Shown here one piece after another: positions 59,346 to 64,000 of a stretch of DNA of 64,000 nt. Where the stretch lies: assembly GCF_000770795.1 (NCBI RefSeq), contig NZ_JRKJ01000002.1:496001-560000 (forward strand), read 5' to 3'. The position numbers were made by a program, and so were the translations under genes. Source of the DNA: Lysobacter dokdonensis DS-58. GTDB lineage: Bacteria > Pseudomonadota > Gammaproteobacteria > Xanthomonadales > Xanthomonadaceae. The notes below the pieces were generated by a model. That model was not told the DNA's origin. It ran no database searches and saw only the letters and a list, made by a program, of their open reading frames with translations. How positions within the stretch are numbered: position 1 is the first letter of the stretch; each line of letters starts with the position of its first letter.

Positions 59346-60115
59346 TGCACCCCCATCCCCTCGCCGACCGCGCCACGCGCTTGTTCATCGCGCTGGCGGC
59401 GTTCTTCTGCGTCAACGCGGTGCTGGCCGAGTTCATCGGCGTCAAGATCTTCGCGCTCGAGGACACGCTGGGCGTCGCGCCGTTCCAGTGGAACCTGTTC
59501 GGGCAGAGCGGTTCGCTGAGTTTCACCGCGGGCACGCTGCTGTGGCCGATGGTCTTCATCTTCACCGACGTCATCAACGAGTTCTTCGGCAAGCGCGGCG
59601 TGCGGATGATTTCGTGGATCGCGGTGGTGCTGATCGTTTATGGCTTCCTGTTCGCCTTCGCCGCGATCTCGCTCGCGCCCGCGGATTGGTGGGTCGACGC
59701 CGCGCAAAGCCAGGGCGTGCCGGATTACCAGAAGGCCTTCGCCGCGGTGTTCGGCCAGGGGTTGTGGACGATCGGCGGCTCCGTCGTGGCGTTCCTCGTG
59801 GGGCAGTTGATCGACGTGGCGGTGTTCCACCGCATTCGCCAGCGCACGGGCGAGAAGCACGTGTGGCTGCGCGCGACCGGTTCGACGGCGGTCTCGCAGC
59901 TCGTCGACAGCTTCGTCGTGCTCTACATCGCGTTCGTCATCGGGCCGCAGCACTGGCCGATCTCCCTGTTCCTCGCGGTCAGTTCGGTCAACTACGCCTA
60001 CAAGATGCTGGCGGCCATCGTGCTGATCCCGCTGATCTACGCGCTGCGGCAGGCGATCACGGCGTATCTCGGGCCTGAACGGGCACATGAATTGCGGGAA
60101 GCGGCCGCGGCGTGA
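59345..60115 (+). CDS. yhhQ: Queuosine precursor transporter (YhhQ/VUT family)
   Basis: 256 residues with six or more membrane segments. Signature parts are FFCVNAVLAEFIGVKIF, MVFIFTDVINEFFGKRGVR, GSVVAFLVGQLIDVAVFHRI, KHVWLRATGSTAVSQLVDSF and the closing LIPLIYALR. Known YhhQ imports preQ0/preQ1 for tRNA queuosine synthesis. No que genes are in the window. The ATG at 59345 shares its A with the previous stop. Confidence 0.93.
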   Translation: MHPHPLADRATRLFIALAAFFCVNAVLAEFIGVKIFALEDTLGVAPFQWNLFGQSGSLSFTAGTLLWPMVFIFTDVINEFFGKRGVRMISWIAVVLIVYGFLFAFAAISLAPADWWVDAAQSQGVPDYQKAFAAVFGQGLWTIGGSVVAFLVGQLIDVAVFHRIRQRTGEKHVWLRATGSTAVSQLVDSFVVLYIAFVIGPQHWPISLFLAVSSVNYAYKMLAAIVLIPLIYALRQAITAYLGPERAHELREAAAA

Positions 60116-60208
60116 CCTTCGACACCCCTTGGGCGGGCCCGGCACCCCTTACAGTCGGGGGTCGCCCCGCGGTCCGGGGCGCCCCGACTTCCCGATCCCG
60201 GAGTTCCC

Positions 60209-62305
60209 GTGAGCCGCAAACCCCAAGTCCTCTTGCTGTCCCTTTCCATCGTGGCCGCGCTCGCGGCCTGCAAGCCGGGCGACAAGGCCGCCGACGCCGC
60301 CAAGTCCGCCGATAGCGCCGCGCCGAAGCTGACGCTCGACGAAAGCAAGCTGCCGCCGGTCAACTTCTTCCAGGCGGGCGACATCGACGCGGCGAAAAAC
60401 GCCTGCACCGACTTCAACGGCTACGTCAACAGCAAGTGGCTTGCCGCCAACCCGATTCCGGGCGACCGCACGTCGTGGGGCGCGTTCGAAATGCTCGACG
60501 AGCGTTCCACCGCCGTGCAGCGCCAGCTCGCCGAGCAGGCCGCCGCGGCCAAGGACGCCTCGGGCGTGCAGAAGATCGTCGGCGACCTGTGGTCGACCGG
60601 CATGGACGAGGCGAAGGTCAACGCGCAGGGCATCAAGCCGATCGAATCGCGCCTGGCCGCGGTCGACAAGCTGACCGACGCCGACTCCATCTCCGCCTAC
60701 CTGCGCGACACCGCCGCGAAGGGCGAAGGCACGATCATCGGTTTCGGCCCCGAGGCCGACTTCAAGAATTCGGACATGACGATCGGGTACGCGAGCCAGT
60801 CCGGCCTCGGCCTGCCGGATGCGCCGTACTACTTCGACGCCGACAAGAAGAAGAACCTCGCCGATTACGAGACGCACATCGTCAACACGCTCAAGCTGGC
60901 CGGCGTCCCTGCCGCCGACGCCGCCAAGCAGGCGAAGGACGTCATCGCGTTCGAGACGCGCCTGGCCAAGGTGTCCAAGACGCGTACCGAACTGCAGCGC
61001 GACGTCTCGCTGTACTACAACCCCGTCACCGTGGCCGACGCCGACAAGATCACCCCGGGCTTCTCGTGGGAGGAATTCTTCAAGGCGCAGGGCGTCGCCG
61101 CACCGAAGACCTTCTCGCTCGGCATGCCGGCCTTCCACGCCGAGTGGAACAAGATGCGCAGCGATGCGCCGATCGACCAGTGGAAGAGCTACCTGCGCTT
61201 CCACGTGATCGATGAAGCCTCGCCTTACCTGGGCGATGCGTTCGTGCAGGAACACTTCAACTTCTACAACGCCGCGATGCGCGGCCAGAAGCAAATGCAG
61301 CCGCGCTGGAAGCGCGTGTTGCGCACGACGGAGAACCAGGCCGGCGAAGCGCTGGGCCAGATGTACGTGCAGGTCGCCTTCCCGGCCGAATCCAAGGCGC
61401 GCATGGAGAAGCTCGTGCAGAACCTGCGCGACGCCCTCAAGGTGCGCCTGGAAAACCTGGCGTGGATGAGCCCGGACACCAAGAAGAAGGCGATGGAGAA
61501 GTGGGCCGCCTTCACCCCGAAGATCGGCTACCCGGACAAGTGGCGTTCGTGGGACGGCCTGAGCACCTCGCGCGACAGCTATTTCGGCAACGTGATGGCC
61601 GCCAACGAGTTCAACTACAAGTGGGAAATGTCGAAGATCGGCAAGCCGGTCGACAAGTCCGAATGGGGCATGAGCCCGCAGACGGTCAACGCCTACTACA
61701 ACCCGCTGCGCAACGAAGTCGTCTTCCCGGCCGCGATCCTGCAGCCGCCGTTCTTCGACGCGAAGGCCGACGACGCCACCAACTACGGCGGCATCGGCGC
61801 GGTCATCGGCCATGAAATGATCCATGGCTACGACGACCAGGGCAGCCGCTTCGGGCCGACCGGCAACTTCGAGAACTGGTGGACGCCGGCGGATGCGAAG
61901 GGCTTCAGTGGCCTGACCGGGCAGCTCGTGGACCAGTTCAACGGTTACGAAGCCCTGCCGGGCAAGCACGTCAAGGGCGACCTCACCCTCGGCGAGAACA
62001 TCGCCGACCTCGGCGGCCTCAACGTCGCGTATTCCGCGATGAAGCACGCCACCGACGGCACGCCGGACCCGAAGACCGACGGCTTCACGCGCGACCAGCG
62101 TTTCTTCCTCAACTTCGGCACCGTGTGGCGCCGCAGCTTCACCGAGAAGGAACTCGAGCAGCGCATCAACACCGACGAACACGCACCGGCGAACTTCCGC
62201 GCGATCGGCGCGCCGTCGAACATGCCCGAGTTCGCCACGGCGTTCTCGTGCAAGGCCAACGACCCGATGGTGCGCGGCGACGGAAAGCGGATCGTGATCT
62301 GGTAA
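60209..62305 (+). CDS. M13 family zinc metallopeptidase, lipoprotein
   Basis: 698 residues from a GTG at 60209 (GGAG upstream). The lipobox is L-A-A-C in SIVAALAACKPGD, so it is probably membrane-anchored in the periplasm. The neprilysin/PepO-type peptidase has the substrate motif NAYYNP (Asn494), the zinc motif HEMIH (His535, Glu536, His539) and the third ligand Glu596 in GENIADLGG. The C-terminus ends IVIW as in the family. All catalytic residues are intact. A terminator follows, then a second M13 gene with a broken zinc motif. Confidence 0.95.
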   Translation: MSRKPQVLLLSLSIVAALAACKPGDKAADAAKSADSAAPKLTLDESKLPPVNFFQAGDIDAAKNACTDFNGYVNSKWLAANPIPGDRTSWGAFEMLDERSTAVQRQLAEQAAAAKDASGVQKIVGDLWSTGMDEAKVNAQGIKPIESRLAAVDKLTDADSISAYLRDTAAKGEGTIIGFGPEADFKNSDMTIGYASQSGLGLPDAPYYFDADKKKNLADYETHIVNTLKLAGVPAADAAKQAKDVIAFETRLAKVSKTRTELQRDVSLYYNPVTVADADKITPGFSWEEFFKAQGVAAPKTFSLGMPAFHAEWNKMRSDAPIDQWKSYLRFHVIDEASPYLGDAFVQEHFNFYNAAMRGQKQMQPRWKRVLRTTENQAGEALGQMYVQVAFPAESKARMEKLVQNLRDALKVRLENLAWMSPDTKKKAMEKWAAFTPKIGYPDKWRSWDGLSTSRDSYFGNVMAANEFNYKWEMSKIGKPVDKSEWGMSPQTVNAYYNPLRNEVVFPAAILQPPFFDAKADDATNYGGIGAVIGHEMIHGYDDQGSRFGPTGNFENWWTPADAKGFSGLTGQLVDQFNGYEALPGKHVKGDLTLGENIADLGGLNVAYSAMKHATDGTPDPKTDGFTRDQRFFLNFGTVWRRSFTEKELEQRINTDEHAPANFRAIGAPSNMPEFATAFSCKANDPMVRGDGKRIVIW

Positions 62306-62329
62306 CGCGTTCCCGATATCCCCATGAAG

Positions 62330-62355
62330 AAAAGGCCCGGGAAACCGGGCCTTTT
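62330..62355 (+). terminator. Intrinsic terminator after the first M13 gene
   Basis: AAAAGGCCCGG (62330-62340), loop GAAA, CCGGGCCTTTT (62345-62355): a perfect 11-bp stem followed by CCTTTTG. It has the same A-run/GAAA-loop/T-run layout as the terminator at 33383. It separates the two M13 genes into different transcripts. Confidence 0.88.
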
Positions 62356-62409
62356 CCTTTTGTGATCCGCTGCCGGTTCCGTTCATCCCGGGTGCCCCGG
62401 ACCCCTTGC

Positions 62410-62415
62410 TACACT
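62410..62415 (+). promoter_or_regulatory. Candidate -10 box for the second M13 gene
   Basis: TACACT lies 31 bases before the second M13 ATG (62447), just downstream of the terminator at 62330-62355, where a new promoter is expected. The -35 region is not convincing. Confidence 0.35.
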
Positions 62416-62446
62416 CGGGCGGACTTCTTCCCCCGGGTTGCATGCG

Positions 62447-64000
62447 ATGACGCAAAGACTGGCTCCCCTCGCCCTCGCCCTCAGTGTCGTGCTCGTCGCC
62501 GGCCTCGCCTCGCCCGACGCGATGGCGCAGAAGAAAAAGAAATCGTCGAAGCCCAAGGCGCCACCCGCGCCCACCGCATGCACGGACTTCTACAGCGTCG
62601 CCACGGCGGACTGGGCGAAGGCGCATCCGCAGCCGGCCACGGGCAGCGTCTCGGCGATGGGCGAACTGGCGGAGCGTTCGCTGCAACAGCAACGCGACCT
62701 GCTCGACGCCGCGATGCAGGGCCCGCAAGGCAACGTGCAGAAACTGCTCGGCGATTTCTGGGCCAGCGGCCTGGACGAAGCCGCGGTCGAGCGCGACGGC
62801 GCCAATCCCGTCGCGCCGCTGCTCGCGCGCATCGACGGCATCCGCAAGGCGAAGGACATCCCGCCGGCCATCGCCGCGCTGCACCAGGTCGGCATCCCCG
62901 TCGCGTTCAACTTCGGCGCGGACATCGACCTGCGCGATCTGTCGCGCCACATCGGTTACTTCGGCCAGGGCGGCCTCGGCTTGCCGGACCCGGCCTTCTA
63001 CACGCGCGGCGATGCGGACACCAAGGCCGTGATGTCGCGGTACGAGGACTACGTCAAGAAGATCCTGACGCTGTCCGGCACGCCGGCCACGCGCCTGGAT
63101 GCGGACGCGAAGGCGGTCATCGACCTGGAAACGCGCATCGCGCAGGCGAGCAAGCCGATCGTGTCGCTGCGCGAGTTCCAGTCCAATTACGCGCCGGTGG
63201 CGGTCAAGGACATCGGCAAGACGTACAAGCGGTTGCAACTCGCCGAATTCCTGAAGGCGCAGGGCGTCACCGACGACACGGTGTCGATCGCCAACACGCA
63301 GTTGTTCACGCAACTCGACGCGATGGCCGGCAGCCTGCCGCCGGCGCAGTGGCAGGCGTACCTGCGCTTCCATGTCGGCAATGCGATGGCGCCGTACCTG
63401 GCCAAGGCGTGGCGCGATGCGGAATTCGAGTTCCGCGGCCGCGTGTTGCGCAGCCAGGCCACGCCGCCGGAACGCTGGCGCCAGGTGCTCGACGCCATCA
63501 CCACCGCCGCCGGCCCGATGCTCGGCCACGAATACGCCGCGCGTTACGTGCCGGCGGGGACGAAGTCGCGCGCCGAGCAGATCGCCACCGACGTGCGCAG
63601 TGCGCTCGGCCGTGCGGTCGATCGCAGCCCGTGGATGGGCGCCAGTGCGAAGGCTGAAGCGAAAGCCAAGCTCGACAAGCTCAAGATCGAGATCGGCACG
63701 CCGCGGCGCGACCTGGATTACAGCGTGCAGCCGATGGGCCGCGGCAGTTTCGGCGGCAACATGCTGATCGCATCGACGTGGCGCCATCGCGAGGAGATGA
63801 AGCGCATCGGTCGTGGCAACGCCGATCGCCGATGGGACGTGCTGCCGCAGCAGCCCACCCTCGCCTACGACATCGCGCAGAACCGCCTGATCGTCACCGC
63901 CGCGATGTTGCAGGGCCCGGTGCTCGACATGAGCGCGGACTCGGCGTCGCAGTACGGGTCGTTCGGTGCGCTGGTCGGCATCGAACTCGGGCACGCCGTC
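62447..64000 (+). CDS. M13 family peptidase homologue with degenerate zinc site (partial, runs off window)
   Basis: 518 residues visible, with no stop before the window end. The signal peptide (MTQRLAPLALALSVVLVAG, then LASPDAMAQ) precedes a Lys-rich stretch (KKKKSSKPK). It aligns with the first M13 protein throughout: CTDFYSVATADWAKAHP against CTDFNGYVNSKWLAANP, GLGLPDPAFY against GLGLPDAPYY. At the active site the zinc motif is I-E-L-G-H (Ile512, Glu513, His516) where the first has H-E-M-I-H, and NAYY is replaced by LAYD (Leu472). The first zinc His and substrate Asn are lost, so it is probably a non-catalytic paralogue. The third ligand region is outside the window. Confidence 0.9.
   Translation, partial: MTQRLAPLALALSVVLVAGLASPDAMAQKKKKSSKPKAPPAPTACTDFYSVATADWAKAHPQPATGSVSAMGELAERSLQQQRDLLDAAMQGPQGNVQKLLGDFWASGLDEAAVERDGANPVAPLLARIDGIRKAKDIPPAIAALHQVGIPVAFNFGADIDLRDLSRHIGYFGQGGLGLPDPAFYTRGDADTKAVMSRYEDYVKKILTLSGTPATRLDADAKAVIDLETRIAQASKPIVSLREFQSNYAPVAVKDIGKTYKRLQLAEFLKAQGVTDDTVSIANTQLFTQLDAMAGSLPPAQWQAYLRFHVGNAMAPYLAKAWRDAEFEFRGRVLRSQATPPERWRQVLDAITTAAGPMLGHEYAARYVPAGTKSRAEQIATDVRSALGRAVDRSPWMGASAKAEAKAKLDKLKIEIGTPRRDLDYSVQPMGRGSFGGNMLIASTWRHREEMKRIGRGNADRRWDVLPQQPTLAYDIAQNRLIVTAAMLQGPVLDMSADSASQYGSFGALVGIELGHAV

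Noticed and set aside
60149-63994. A 1281-codon open frame on the minus strand opposite both M13 genes
   Set aside because: It is a by-product of near-complete G/C third positions in the plus-strand genes; the translation is low-complexity Arg/Val/Gly/Asp-rich with no recognisable domain.

Overview
The window is a stretch of a very GC-rich gammaproteobacterial chromosome. Gene content and order (pyrH-frr-uppS-cdsA-dxr-rseP-bamA-lpxD-fabZ-lpxA-lpxB-rnhB-dnaE-accA, then maf-rng-yhdP-tldD/yjgA/pmbA and leuS-lptE-holA-nadD-rsfS-rlmH) point to the Xanthomonadaceae/Lysobacteraceae, most likely a Lysobacter-like organism. This is inferred from gene order and protein character, not from a search. Third codon positions are almost all G or C, so long antisense open frames are common and uninformative. 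I see no rRNA, tRNA, CRISPR array, insertion sequence or phage gene. No gene-free stretch exceeds 300 bases; the longest are about 210 (13100-13312), 195 (56453-56647) and 180 (17184-17363).

Layout. 3-13099 (+): UMP kinase, an inserted zinc-type cation exporter, ribosome recycling factor, undecaprenyl-PP synthase, CDP-DAG synthase, DXP reductoisomerase, RseP, BamA, lipid A enzymes LpxD/FabZ/LpxA/LpxB and RNase HII. This is an envelope-building cluster, mostly joined by short gaps or ATGA overlaps. 13313-17981: accessory island with a TraB/GumN-like protein, a CadC-like winged-helix/TPR regulator, a 64-residue protein, a second stand-alone winged-helix protein and a DUF1232 protein. 18018-28826: dnaE, an AbgT-type transporter, a convergent GH31 alpha-glucosidase, accA, a membrane TPR protein, tilS and xseB. 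28819-33359: ispA followed by a CHASE2 membrane protein, an SH3-M48 metalloprotease and a DUF4870 protein, ended by a clear bidirectional terminator.

33427-42849 (mostly -): maf-rng-yhdP-tldD and pmbA, with yjgA inserted on the opposite strand between the two halves of the TldD/TldE protease. 42987-47954: SIMPL-domain protein, a small charged protein and TonB (+), then lptE-holA-nadD-rsfS-rlmH (-). 48008-55495: leuS (-), a SemiSWEET sugar transporter, a three-gene chaperone-usher fimbrial operon and a convergent DUF998 membrane protein. 55574-64000 (+): CnoX-like thioredoxin-TPR, a Ser/Thr kinase carrying a C-terminal formylglycine-enzyme-like domain, a DUF502 protein, a YhhQ queuosine-precursor transporter and two tandem M13 metallopeptidases. 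The second M13 gene runs off the window and has lost its zinc-binding motif.

Working together: the first block makes the lipid carriers, lipid A and outer-membrane assembly machinery, and LptE in the leuS block completes LPS export. The accessory genes most worth attention are the catalytically degenerate second M13 protein, the kinase/FGE-like fusion, the CHASE2-M48 pair, the twin winged-helix regulators with a 16-bp palindrome, and the minimal fimbrial operon whose pilin Shine-Dalgarno lies in a hairpin loop.
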